The notes: generated by a model from the letters alone, not told the origin. Counted from the stretch's first letter, positions 1 through 6,712 are shown. The stretch: DNA of 32,784 nt from Candidatus Aenigmatarchaeota archaeon (GCA_018304585.1 JAGVVY010000005.1:1-32784), one strand, 5' to 3'. A program made the numbers and translations.

Positions 1-222
1 GTGTCAATACACCCGTTCACGGACGGCAACGGGCGCCTGTCAAGGCTTCTCATGAATTACATACTAAAGAAGAACGGCTATCCCGAAATAAACATATACA
101 TAAAAGACCGTAACAACTATTTGAGGGCCGTGAGAAAAGCGAACGACGGGGATTATCAAATGATTTGCGATTTTGCCTGCAGGACACTGCTTAAAAACTA
201 CGATTTCCTGAAGGCTCAATAA
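1..222 (+). CDS. Fic-domain protein, C-terminal part (cut by window edge)
   Basis: Fic proteins transfer AMP or another nucleotide monophosphate to a hydroxyl side chain of a target protein. The fragment opens almost directly on the Fic signature HPFTDGNGRLSR, which supplies the catalytic His, the Mg-binding Asp and the phosphate-binding Gly-Asn-Gly-Arg loop. The helix after it (LLMNYILKKNGYPEI) is also typical of the family. The GTG at base 1 is only the window edge; the real start and the N-terminal half lie upstream, so any inhibitory helix cannot be seen. The residues after the motif run to a normal stop. A hairpin repeat starts two bases after the stop. The target is unknown. Confidence 0.85.
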   Translation: MSIHPFTDGNGRLSRLLMNYILKKNGYPEINIYIKDRNNYLRAVRKANDGDYQMICDFACRTLLKNYDFLKAQ

Positions 223-223
223 A

Positions 224-307
224 TATGGCAAATGACAGAAGTATCCGGGCAAAATTCTGTCTTTGCTGTACGTAGAGAATGCCTGAAAACTAATGTCATC
301 TACTATA
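224..307. repeat. Hairpin repeat family A, copy 1 (84 bp)
   Basis: This copy runs from TATGGCAAATGACAGAA to CTAATGTCATCTACTATA and is nearly identical to the copy at 2177-2260. The 5' half folds as GCAAA(T)GACAGAA against TTCTGTCTTTGC with one bulged T. The outer ends are imperfect inverted repeats (TATRGCAAATGACA against TGTCATCTACTATA). It lies between the Fic stop and the rhomboid gene. I see no clear target-site duplication. Confidence 0.85.
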
Positions 308-356
308 ACATCCGACCAATCCATGTCTGTCCTCCATTTCAATAAAAGAAAATCAT

Positions 357-1034
357 ATGAAAGATGAAGCCGACTACAACAGCCAGCCAATAAATCTATT
401 GCGAACTATTGATAGCATGAAGCTAACCCTGATTCTCATCGCAGTCATGGCCGCGGCGTTCGCCGTCTCGCTAACCGGCCTTGAGAGCATCGTGAACTTT
501 TACGGCCTTTCGGGCGGCAACTTTGCGGCGCGGCCTTACGTTATTTTCACGTCCATATTCCTTCATGCCGACCTTGCGCATCTTCTGTCAAACGTATTCG
601 CGCTCTTTTTCTTCGGCGCGGCGGTCGAGGCTGAAGCCGGCAAATCAAGGATGCTCCCCCTTTTCTTTGCCGGCGCGCTCGCAGGCGCGGCATTTTCCCT
701 CCTTTATTACCCGCCTCACGAGCTGGCTATAGGGGCATCGGCCGGCGTCTTTGCCCTTGTCGGCGCGGGTATGCTGCTCAGGCCGATGGACATATCGTTC
801 TATCCGTACTTTGTGCCTGTGCCTCTGGCGCTCCTCGGCGCGGGCTACATACTCTACAACATATACGGCTTCTTCTTTGATGCCGCTTCCAACGTTTCCT
901 ATGTCGCCCATTTCGGCGGTATTTTCGTGGGCCTTGCATACGGCTTCCGCCGCCAGGGCATAAAGAAGTCCATGCTCGTCATCGCATTTTCCGCTTTCGC
1001 GCTCTATCTTCTCGCGGCGTTCCTGCTGAAATAA
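357..1034 (+). CDS. Rhomboid family intramembrane serine protease
   Basis: Rhomboids cut transmembrane substrates inside the lipid bilayer with a Ser-His dyad. Here the pattern is clear: HADLAHLLSN in the second membrane segment (the conserved His and Asn), GASAGVFALVG with the GxSx nucleophile, and AHFGGIFVGLAYG with the catalytic His and the GxxxG packing motif. About six hydrophobic segments cover the protein, the usual minimal rhomboid core. The ORF opens at 357, but the ATG at 417 (MKLTLILIAVMAAAFA) starts right at the first membrane helix and may be the true start; the 20 residues before it are polar. Substrates are unknown. The pilin genes follow at once, but I see no evidence that pilins are its substrate. 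Confidence 0.9.
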   Translation: MKDEADYNSQPINLLRTIDSMKLTLILIAVMAAAFAVSLTGLESIVNFYGLSGGNFAARPYVIFTSIFLHADLAHLLSNVFALFFFGAAVEAEAGKSRMLPLFFAGALAGAAFSLLYYPPHELAIGASAGVFALVGAGMLLRPMDISFYPYFVPVPLALLGAGYILYNIYGFFFDAASNVSYVAHFGGIFVGLAYGFRRQGIKKSMLVIAFSAFALYLLAAFLLK

Positions 1035-1035
1035 A

Positions 1036-1044
1036 CTTCTTATA
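1036..1044 (+). promoter_or_regulatory. Candidate TATA box of pilin gene 1
   Basis: CTTCTTATAG lies about 25-30 bases ahead of the ATG at 1067, the spacing of an archaeal TATA box driving a leaderless or short-leader mRNA. The two other pilin genes have a similar element. Confidence 0.5.
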
Positions 1045-1066
1045 GTACCGCCGCCATAATCATGAA

Positions 1067-1438
1067 ATGGCAAAAGGAGTAACCGAAGTAATTGCAATCA
1101 TACTACTATTGCTCATAACGGTTGCAGTTATTGGATTCGCAACGGGTTTCTTCCAGTCAATCGTGACAACGGGTGGACAGCAGGCGCAAGACGCGTCTAA
1201 AGCAACAGGAGACAGAGTTCATTCCATAACCATCAAGAATGCCGGGACGCAGGACATAGACACAGCCAAACTCTCATTCCTTGTAGACGGCAGCTCTGTG
1301 ACATGCATTCCTGCATTGTCAGGCTCCAAAAGCCCGGGACAAACCATAACATGTGAGGGTATTACCTGTGCAAGCGGGGACGCTATAACCGTATCCGCTC
1401 CGGGAAACACGGTAACTGGAGTATGCCCATCGGCATAA
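1067..1438 (+). CDS. Archaeal type IV pilin-like protein, copy 1
   Basis: This 123-residue protein has the archaeal pilin N-terminus. A short basic start (MAKG) is followed by a single long hydrophobic helix (VIAIILLLLITVAVIGFATGFF). Family knowledge puts prepilin-peptidase cleavage after the Gly, leaving the helix to pack in the filament core. The rest is a small Ser/Thr-rich beta domain with four cysteines (TCIPAL, TCEGITCAS, TGVCPSA), probably in disulfides on the outside of the cell. It is the first of three tandem paralogs. An oligo-T stretch follows the stop. It could also be an archaellin-like or adhesive pilin subunit; no assembly ATPase or platform gene is in the window. Confidence 0.85.
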   Translation: MAKGVTEVIAIILLLLITVAVIGFATGFFQSIVTTGGQQAQDASKATGDRVHSITIKNAGTQDIDTAKLSFLVDGSSVTCIPALSGSKSPGQTITCEGITCASGDAITVSAPGNTVTGVCPSA

Positions 1439-1449
1439 AAACAATTTAG

Positions 1450-1460
1450 TTTTTTCTTTT
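1450..1460 (+). terminator. Oligo-T tract after pilin 1
   Basis: TTTTTTCTTTT follows the stop by about a dozen bases, as in archaeal intrinsic terminators. A similar tract follows pilin 3, so the 3' flank appears to have been copied with the gene. Confidence 0.45.
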
Positions 1461-1501
1461 CCGTTTCCTTATTATTGGCCCTGCCAAAGCCGCGTATAGG
1501 C

Positions 1502-1555
1502 ATTTGCAAAACATTTTGCATCAACCGATAGGTTGTGGCGTACCGCTTAGGGTAC
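1502..1555. other. Three adjacent short hairpins between pilin 1 and pilin 2
   Basis: TGCAAAACATTTTGCA (7-bp arms), CAACCGATAGGTTG (5-bp arms, loop GATA) and GTACC-GCTTAG-GGTAC lie one after another in a 200-base gap. Their role is unknown; they could be part of a small RNA, a terminator or a leader. Confidence 0.4.
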
Positions 1556-1600
1556 TGCTGTTTATCATCGTTTGCACAATGCGTCTGCGCGCATCGAACC

Positions 1601-1609
1601 TTTTTATAG
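1601..1609 (+). promoter_or_regulatory. TATA box of pilin gene 2
   Basis: CCTTTTTATAG lies about 31 bases before the ATG at 1640. The same element sits at the same distance before pilin 3, and flanking bases are also conserved between the two copies, so the promoter was duplicated with the gene. Confidence 0.65.
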
Positions 1610-1639
1610 CGGCTCTCCCATATTTGGTCAGGCGATTGA

Positions 1640-2095
1640 ATGAAGAAAGGTATAACGCCGGTAATTGCAATCATACTACTGTTGCTCATAACGATTGCAG
1701 TTATTGGATTCGCAACAATTTTCTTCCAGTCAATCGTGACAACGGGTGGGGAACAGGCGCGAAACGCATCACAACAGACAAGCTCAAGGGTTCTTCAGGT
1801 CATAGAATTCGTAGTTGCATCTAAAGACTCTATAAGCGTCAAGAACTCCGGCGCTGCAAACATATTGAAGGAAGACATCAGCTTCCTTGTCGGCGGTTCT
1901 CCGGTTCCTACTTGCGGCGGAACAAGCTCGGGTGATGTCTTGATCGGCAATAGCGCCGAACCCGCAGAAGCTGCGCCAGGACAACTCATAACATGCAGCC
2001 TTGATGGCGTCTGCGATGGTGACAATTCGGGCAAGTCCATAACCGTCGCCGCGCCTGGCAACAGCATAACGGACAAGGCTTGCCCCACGGCCTGA
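1640..2095 (+). CDS. Archaeal type IV pilin-like protein, copy 2
   Basis: This 151-residue paralog has the N-terminus MKKGITPVIAIILLLLITIA, a standard archaeal pilin leader with cleavage expected after KKG. The helix runs on through FATIFFQSIVTTGG, nearly identical to copies 1 and 3. The outer domain is longer than in copy 1 and diverged, but it keeps a similar C-terminal pattern (ITVAAPGNSITDKACPTA) and several cysteines. Start: ATG preceded by the duplicated TATA box with a short leader. The conserved filament helix joined to a variable exposed domain is what would be expected of alternative pilin subunits; whether they are made together or alternate cannot be read from the sequence. Confidence 0.85.
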   Translation: MKKGITPVIAIILLLLITIAVIGFATIFFQSIVTTGGEQARNASQQTSSRVLQVIEFVVASKDSISVKNSGAANILKEDISFLVGGSPVPTCGGTSSGDVLIGNSAEPAEAAPGQLITCSLDGVCDGDNSGKSITVAAPGNSITDKACPTA

Positions 2096-2176
2096 TTATA
2101 TGCGGATAAAGTTTCCGTTTTCGGAAGGCTTTGTTGCAAAAGCCTTTTTACGCCCCCATACGCCGGCATGCTTAAC

Positions 2177-2260
2177 TATAGCAAATGACAGAAGCATTCG
2201 GGCAAAATTCTGTCTTTGCTGTACGTAGAGAATGCCTGAAAACTAATGTCATCTGCTATA
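2177..2260. repeat. Hairpin repeat family A, copy 2 (84 bp)
   Basis: This copy runs from TATAGCAAATGACAGAA to GTCATCTGCTATA. It differs from copy 1 at only a few positions. The 5' hairpin pairs TATAGCAAA(T)GACAGAA with TTCTGTCTTTGCTGTA around a 14-base loop, giving about 16 pairs with a single bulged T and one G-T pair. It sits between pilin 2 and pilin 3, about 60 bases before the TATA box of pilin 3. Confidence 0.9.
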
Positions 2261-2322
2261 ATGCAACACGCCGATTGCATTCTATATCCATTTACGCAAC
2301 AACGCTTTTTTCGCAAAAAACC

Positions 2323-2330
2323 TTTTTATA
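2323..2330 (+). promoter_or_regulatory. TATA box of pilin gene 3
   Basis: CCTTTTTATA is placed as in pilin 2, about 31 bases before the start codon (GTG at 2362). The intervening sequence is also recognisably the same, for example GGTGATTGAGTGAAGAAAGG against GGCGATTGAATGAAGAAAGG. Confidence 0.6.
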
Positions 2331-2361
2331 CGGGCTCCCGCATACTTAGTTAGGTGATTGA

Positions 2362-2746
2362 GTGAAGAAAGGTATAACGCCGGTAATTGCAATCATACTA
2401 CTGTTGCTCATAACGATTGCAGTTATTGGATTCGCAACGGGTTTCTTCCAGTCAATCGTGACAACGGGTGGACAGCAGGCGCAAGACGCGTCTAAAGCAA
2501 CAGGAGACAGAGTTCACCATCAAGAACGCAGGAACGAAGAATATTTTAGGTACAGAATTATCGTTCCTTCTTGCAGGCAGTCCCATAGCATGCTCCCCTG
2601 CCCTGACTAATACCGACATTATTTTACCAGGGAAGACGGTTACATGCGTAATTGGAACAACAGCAGGAGATGACTGCGCGTCTTTGGCCGCTATAACTGT
2701 ATCCGCGCCGGGAAACACGGTAACTGGAACTTGTCCATCGGCATAA
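2362..2746 (+). pseudogene. Third pilin gene, frameshifted by an 8-base deletion
   Basis: Two overlapping ORFs in different frames together make one pilin. The first (GTG at 2362) gives the leader and helix up to ATGDRVH. The second resumes with FTIKNAGTKNILGTELSF and runs to TGTCPSA. Pilin 1 reads GTTCATTCCATAACCATC where this copy reads GTTCACCATC, so eight bases are missing at about 2516 and the frame is lost. The gene is also a mosaic: its first 75 bases match pilin 2, the next stretch (GGTTTCTTCCAG to GACAGAGTTCA) matches pilin 1, and the 3' end and flank again resemble pilin 1. Decay looks recent, since the second half has no other obvious lesion. Phase variation or a sequencing error remains possible. 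Confidence 0.8.
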
Positions 2747-2812
2747 AAATAGTTTAAGTTTTTTCCGTTTACTTATTCTTATCTTATAGATATGGCAATG
2801 CAAAGTCACTGC

Positions 2813-2821
2813 ATATTTAAA
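2813..2821 (+). promoter_or_regulatory. TATA box of the aIF5A gene
   Basis: ATATTTAAA is placed about 32-40 bases ahead of the ATG at 2853, consistent with a short leader. Confidence 0.5.
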
Positions 2822-2852
2822 GTTGAGGAAATAACTTATCAAAGTGTTTTGA

Positions 2853-3242
2853 ATGGAAAAGAAACCCAGCACGGTAAAGGCGCAGAAACCAGGTAGCTTC
2901 GTCCTCATAGACGATGTCCCTTACAAGGTTGACAGCGTCCAGATATCCAAGCCCGGCAAGCACGGCTCGGCCAAGGCAAAGCTGACCGCATCCGGCGTTT
3001 TCGCACCACAGAAGAAAATAATAGTTCAGCCTGCGGATGCAAGGATAGACGTTCCGATGATAGAAAAAAGGAACTGCCAGATACTGAGCTTCATCGGCCC
3101 GAATGCGCAGATCATGGATCTTGAAGATTATTCCACTAACGAGGTCCTCCTGCCTGACGAACTCAAGGGCCAGGTCAAGGAAGGCGACGAAGTCCTTGTC
3201 TGGAAATACGGTCATTACATGATGATCAAGGGCAAGAAGTAA
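2853..3242 (+). CDS. eif5A: Translation initiation factor 5A (aIF5A)
   Basis: aIF5A binds the ribosomal E site and relieves stalling during elongation and termination. It works only after a lysine is turned into hypusine or deoxyhypusine. The 129-residue length is standard. The N-terminal SH3-like domain carries the modification loop SKPGKHGSAK, with Lys36 in GKHG as the modified residue. The C-terminal OB-fold follows (IDVPMIEKRNCQILSFIG, then the usual D-E-V pattern). The gene appears monocistronic, with its own TATA box and about 270 non-coding bases after it. No deoxyhypusine synthase gene is in the window. Confidence 0.97.
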   Translation: MEKKPSTVKAQKPGSFVLIDDVPYKVDSVQISKPGKHGSAKAKLTASGVFAPQKKIIVQPADARIDVPMIEKRNCQILSFIGPNAQIMDLEDYSTNEVLLPDELKGQVKEGDEVLVWKYGHYMMIKGKK

Positions 3243-3510
3243 CAGCCTATCATGATTTAGTTTGCCATACTTAAAAATAAAAATCAGATATTTTTATAAA
3301 TGTTTCTTGGGGATTCTTAGCGTGTCTTGCACTTCTGCCTTCTTTTACCGTATCATGCCTTAATGGTCTTGGTCTGGTATTTTCGTTTCCGATTTCATGC
3401 CGAACAAACTAAAAAATGTAACCATACGGCAATAAGGGTCGAGATATTAATTCCTGAAGCATGTTGAAGGTTTATATAGTCGCCGACCACAAATAGTCTA
3501 AAGTGACAAA
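3243..3510. other. 268-base gap without a recognised gene
   Basis: I see no ORF of note. The first part is AT-rich and could hold the aIF5A terminator. The last 40 bases hold the promoter of the next gene. No strong hairpin or repeat was found by eye. Confidence 0.5.
3470..3479 (+). promoter_or_regulatory. TATA box of the 71-residue membrane protein gene
   Basis: GTTTATATAG starts 41 bases before the ATG at 3511 and ends about 31 before it, predicting a leader of only a few bases. Confidence 0.6.
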
Positions 3511-3726
3511 ATGGCAAGAAGATCAAGAAAAGCAGCAAGGACAAAGAAGAAAAGCGATTTCGTGCTCACAAGCCACGACGAGGAAAAGCTTCTCCTCTTC
3601 GCATCCGGTCTGCTGTTGGGCGTGGGCCTTTCCCTGTCGCTATTCTTCAACTATTGGTGGTACGGGGGAATGGTCGCTATAGCGCTTGGCGTAGTATTGC
3701 TTCTGATAGAAAAGAGGCAAGGCTAA
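3511..3726 (+). CDS. Small two-helix membrane protein, unknown function
   Basis: I do not recognise the family. The 71 residues have a very basic N-terminus (MARRSRKAARTKKK), then two hydrophobic segments (LLLFASGLLLGVGLSLSLFF and YGGMVAIALGVVLLLI) joined by NYWWYGG, and a basic tail (EKRQG). Positive charges at both ends suggest that both termini face the cytoplasm with a short outside loop. A good TATA box and short leader support its being real. It is convergent with the AspRS gene, whose 3' end is about 55 bases away. Confidence 0.75.
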   Translation: MARRSRKAARTKKKSDFVLTSHDEEKLLLFASGLLLGVGLSLSLFFNYWWYGGMVAIALGVVLLLIEKRQG

Positions 3727-3780
3727 CCGGGCATTTGATTCTGTTTTTTCAATTAATTTTTCCTTTAGTAAAACTACTGC

Positions 3781-5067
3781 TCAAGGCGTGAGCCTCTTCC
3801 TGTCGCGCGGGAAGAGGACGCACTCGCGAACGTTCTTCATTCCCGTGATTACCATCGTGAGCCTGTCAAGGCCGATGCTCCATCCGCCGTGCGGGGGCAT
3901 GCCGTGCCTGAACGCGTTGAGGTAGAACTCGAAATTATCGGGATTCATCCCGCGCCTCTTCATTTCCCTGACAAGCTCGTCGTGCTTGTGTATCCTCTGG
4001 GCGCCGGAGGATATTTCAACGCCGTCCATGAGAAGGTCGTACGCGCGGCATATCTTCTCGTTGCCCGGCTCGGGCATGGAATAGAATGCCCTCAGGTCCG
4101 TGGGCCATTTCGTGACTATCACGGGATTGTATTTCTTGTTTATTATCCTCTGCATCTCGGGGGTGAAATCATCGCCCCATTCGAGCTTTGATTCCTGGTT
4201 TATGATGCCCCTTGCTTCGTCGTAAGTTATCTGCTTTATTCCTTTCGGGGGCGTCGCGTCCCTGCCAAGAATTTTCATTTCCCCGGCGCATTCGGCTGAA
4301 AGGCGCGAATAGATGTACTTGATCACACCTTCGAGATAGTGGAGTATTTCCGGCTCGCCGTTTACAAAAGCCATTTCTATATCCATCTGCATGGATTCAT
4401 TGAGATGGAAGGACGTATCATGCTCTTCTGCGCGGAATACCGGACACTGTATTATGACCTTGTCCAGACCCGATGCCATCAATATTTGCTTGTAGAGCTG
4501 CGGACTCTGGACAAGAAACGCCTCTGTATCAAAATATGATATGGGGAACAGATTGGTTCCTCCTTCGGTCGCCGCCGCGACTATTGAAGGCGTGTTGACC
4601 AGTATGAATCCGTTCTCTTCCAGATACCGCACGAAGCTGCGCTGTATCACGTCCCTTACGCGGAATATTGCGCGAACTTCGGGCCTTCGCAGGTCAAGAT
4701 AGCGGTAATTCAACCGTGTATCAAGGTTCGATTTCACGTTCAGGTCAAGCGGCAGCGGCTTTTCCGCCTTGTTGAGAACCGTTATTGCCGACGGGATTAT
4801 TTCCTTCCCTCCGGGCGCTTTCTCGTTTATCCTCACAATTCCCCTGACAGAAACAACGTCTTCCTTGTCGACGCTCCGCATATCTTCAAGGACTTTGGCG
4901 TCCGTCTCGCCCGCTTTCCCCAGGACCTGGGTTTCGCCCGTCCTGTCCGCGACTATCAGGAACTTTATTTTGCCGGTATCGCGGATGTTCCTTGCCCAGC
5001 CTGCGATGGTGACTTCCCTGCCGCCGAGGTCTTTCCCTATTTCAGAGGAATAATAGGTTCTCAGCAT
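3781..5067 (-). CDS. aspS: Aspartyl-tRNA synthetase, probably the non-discriminating type
   Basis: This class IIb synthetase charges tRNA with aspartate. In order it has an N-terminal OB-fold anticodon domain (EVTIAGWARNIRDTG), a linker, and the catalytic domain with SPQLYKQ, motif 2 (FRAEEHDTSFHLNE) and motif 3 (GWSIGLDRLTM). The length of about 428 residues fits the archaeal form. The ATG at 5067 is preferred over the ORF start because GGTG lies six bases upstream, at the end of the preceding gene. By hand alignment with the Thermococcus enzyme, the residue matching Lys85 of the discriminating form is Pro (NEKAPGG) and Trp26 is Arg. Pro at that place is linked in the literature with enzymes that also charge tRNA-Asn, which would require an Asp/Glu amidotransferase elsewhere in the genome. 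Confidence 0.95.
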   Translation of the reverse strand: MLRTYYSSEIGKDLGGREVTIAGWARNIRDTGKIKFLIVADRTGETQVLGKAGETDAKVLEDMRSVDKEDVVSVRGIVRINEKAPGGKEIIPSAITVLNKAEKPLPLDLNVKSNLDTRLNYRYLDLRRPEVRAIFRVRDVIQRSFVRYLEENGFILVNTPSIVAAATEGGTNLFPISYFDTEAFLVQSPQLYKQILMASGLDKVIIQCPVFRAEEHDTSFHLNESMQMDIEMAFVNGEPEILHYLEGVIKYIYSRLSAECAGEMKILGRDATPPKGIKQITYDEARGIINQESKLEWGDDFTPEMQRIINKKYNPVIVTKWPTDLRAFYSMPEPGNEKICRAYDLLMDGVEISSGAQRIHKHDELVREMKRRGMNPDNFEFYLNAFRHGMPPHGGWSIGLDRLTMVITGMKNVRECVLFPRDRKRLTP

Positions 5068-5068
5068 G

Positions 5069-5317
5069 CTATACACCTATGTTGAAGAATAGCGTGAATA
5101 TCGCGTACCATGCCGCAAGGAAAATGAATGCGCCGTTGCCGGCAAGCCATTTGTAGTTTTCGGGCTTGAGCAGGAACATGAGGGCAACGCTCACAACTGC
5201 AAGCATTATCAGGGCGATGCCCAGCCCGTAAAGCGGCACTCTCGCCGTGGCTGAAAGCGCGCCTGCGGCTATGCCTGTTGCAGCATAAATGAGCGTGGAC
5301 TGCAGACCCTTGTCCAT
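5069..5317 (-). CDS. Small three-helix membrane protein
   Basis: I do not recognise the family. The ORF track opens at 5371, inside RNase HII, but an ATG at 5317 overlaps the RNase HII stop as TAATG, the usual sign of translational coupling. That start gives 82 residues (MDKGLQSTLIYAATG...) with about three hydrophobic segments (LIYAATGIAAGALSA, LGIALIMLAVVSVALMFLL, GAFIFLAAWYAIFTLFF). It ends two bases before the AspRS ATG and carries the AspRS ribosome-binding site in its last codons. It is therefore the middle gene of an RNase HII - membrane protein - AspRS operon. Confidence 0.75.
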   Translation of the reverse strand: MDKGLQSTLIYAATGIAAGALSATARVPLYGLGIALIMLAVVSVALMFLLKPENYKWLAGNGAFIFLAAWYAIFTLFFNIGV

Positions 5318-5952
5318 TACCACAATTTTGCCTGCCGGCTTTCCGCCAGCAGCATTTTCGACGTTGTCCATGATTTCCTCGCCATCTCCGGCAGCTCTTT
5401 ATTCCTTTTCAGCCAATCTTTTAAAAAGGCTATAGTCCTCTCGTCAGACGTGTAGCCGGTGCCGAAATATCCGTATTCCTTGTGCAATTTCGCTATTTCC
5501 CCCTCCCTTGCGCTCTTTGCAAGGACGGACGCAGCAGAGACTTCAGCATAATTTGCGTCCGCGTAATTCTCGCATATTATCTCCGCGTCCATCAGAAGCC
5601 CGCCCATGACCTTTTCGGCAAATTTCCTCGTGTTGGTTTCCGGGCAATCGACCACGATCTTGCCGGGTTTCAGCGCCTTTATCATCTGGCGCATCTTGTC
5701 TATCTCCAGACGATTCAGGTTTCCGCACGAATCTATCTCTTCGCAGGGAATTTTCAATATAATATAGTCAGAACAAAGCGCCTTCAGGACTGGAACTAGG
5801 GACTCCCTCTTCTCCGCGGAAAGGACTTTGGAGTCCTTCACGCCCGTGGCGCGCAGCTGCGCAAGCTTTTCTTCCTCAATGAGATAGCCGCACATGACCA
5901 TAGGCCCAAGCACCGGCCCGCGACCTGCTTCGTCGATTCCGAGAACTTTCAT
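5317..5952 (-). CDS. rnhB: Ribonuclease HII
   Basis: RNase HII cuts the RNA strand of RNA-DNA hybrids and single ribonucleotides in DNA. All signatures are present in 211 residues: GIDEAGRGPVLGP at the N-terminus (Asp7 and Glu8 of the DEDD site, and the GRG loop that reads the ribonucleotide junction), VVDCPETN (Asp102) and ADANYAEVSAASVLAK (Asp132). The C-terminal helices continue to about residue 205, as in other archaeal enzymes. It is the first gene of a three-gene operon, overlapping the next start codon by one base. Confidence 0.96.
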   Translation of the reverse strand: MKVLGIDEAGRGPVLGPMVMCGYLIEEEKLAQLRATGVKDSKVLSAEKRESLVPVLKALCSDYIILKIPCEEIDSCGNLNRLEIDKMRQMIKALKPGKIVVDCPETNTRKFAEKVMGGLLMDAEIICENYADANYAEVSAASVLAKSAREGEIAKLHKEYGYFGTGYTSDERTIAFLKDWLKRNKELPEMARKSWTTSKMLLAESRQAKLW

Positions 5953-5990
5953 CGCGCCACAATTGTCAATGGTCTTGGATGTTTATATCT

Positions 5991-6539
5991 CTACGGCTTC
6001 TTTTTCCTTTGTTTCTTCTTCGGCACCGTTTCAAAAGGCGGGAGATTTACTTGCGATATTGCATAATCTTGCATGCCATTAAGGCAACCGTAAACTATCA
6101 GAACGAATGGCATATTATACGCTGTTATAGCCGGATCGAGCCCTTTTTCTATGCCGGCCCTGAATTTCTTGACTTGTATTTTTGCGCCTGCTTCTATCTG
6201 CGCATCTTTCATGGATTTGACTTCAACGGGAATATAGAAAATCGCATCACAATCCCCGGCGCCATATCCGACTATCCCGATTTCAAGAACAAGATCGGGC
6301 ATAGCCGTATTGACTGCTTGATTGCCGTTTTCGTCTTTCGGCATATAATCCAGATGCACGCTCCTTATGTGCGATATTCCGGCCGCGCGCTCAATATAAG
6401 GAAGCAATGTTTCCGGCCTATTGTAAAAAACATCTGAAGCCTGTCGTGCGCCGTAACAACATGGCCGTCTGTAAGCGTCATATATAGCAAATGACAGAAG
6501 TATCTGGACAACTCTGTCTTTGCTGTATGCAGATGACAT
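5991..6539 (-). CDS. Hypothetical protein with a possible E-x-K nuclease-like core; N-terminus encoded by a repeat
   Basis: I cannot name this 182-residue protein. The centre (AMPDLVLEIGIVG...CDAIFYIPVEVKSM) has acidic residues in a strand followed by a hydrophobic strand ending in EVK, reminiscent of PD-(D/E)xK nucleases, but the match is weak. The tail is very basic (VPKKKQRKKKP). The first 20 or so residues (MSSAYSKDRVVQILLSFAIY) are encoded inside hairpin repeat copy 3 on its reverse strand. Either the repeat inserted into the 5' end of an older gene and supplied a new start, or the true start is further in. It may be a truncated gene. Confidence 0.5.
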   Translation of the reverse strand: MSSAYSKDRVVQILLSFAIYDAYRRPCCYGARQASDVFYNRPETLLPYIERAAGISHIRSVHLDYMPKDENGNQAVNTAMPDLVLEIGIVGYGAGDCDAIFYIPVEVKSMKDAQIEAGAKIQVKKFRAGIEKGLDPAITAYNMPFVLIVYGCLNGMQDYAISQVNLPPFETVPKKKQRKKKP

Positions 6540-6572
6540 TAGGATGCCTGAAAACTAATGTCATCTACTATA
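6483..6572. repeat. Hairpin repeat family A, copy 3 (90 bp, both hairpins intact)
   Basis: This copy runs from TATAGCAAATGACAGAAG to CATCTACTATA. It keeps two clear hairpins. The first is GACAGA against TCTGTC within the longer GCAAA...TTTGC arms. The second is AGATGACATTAG against CTAATGTCATCT, a perfect 12 bp around a 12-base loop. Copies 1 and 2 have lost the left arm of the second hairpin. It overlaps the start of the minus-strand ORF 5991-6539 and lies about 60 bases upstream of the initiator tRNA gene. Confidence 0.9.
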
Positions 6573-6602
6573 GAACCCTTTTCTGCTTGTAAATTTCCTA
6601 TC

Positions 6603-6610
6603 TATTTAAG
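6603..6610 (+). promoter_or_regulatory. Candidate TATA box of the initiator tRNA gene
   Basis: TATTTAAG lies 22-29 bases ahead of the first tRNA base at 6632, where archaeal tRNA promoters sit. Confidence 0.55.
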
Positions 6611-6662
6611 TCTAACCGCGAAGGAATAGGTAGCGGGATGGAGCAGCCCGGAGTGCTCATCG

Positions 6663-6690
6663 AGTTTGCGGCTTTGCCGCGAGCATGAAA
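6663..6690 (+). other. tRNA-iMet intron 1 (28 nt, position 29/30)
   Basis: The central helix is TCAT with ATGA, the two bulges are CG|A and AA|G, and the intron stem GTTTGCGGC/GCCGCGAGC closes a TTT loop. It splits the three G-C pairs of the anticodon stem. Confidence 0.85.
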
Positions 6691-6698
6691 GGCCCATA

Positions 6699-6712
6699 GG
6701 TTGCTCTGGGGC
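6699..6712 (+). other. tRNA-iMet intron 2 (14 nt, canonical position 37/38)
   Basis: The central helix is CCCA with TGGG, the bulges are TA|G and GC|A, and the flanking exon helix TCGGG/CCCGA forms once intron 1 is removed. At 14 nt it is near the smallest size for such an intron. This pairing depends on prior loss of intron 1, which suggests ordered splicing. Confidence 0.85.
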
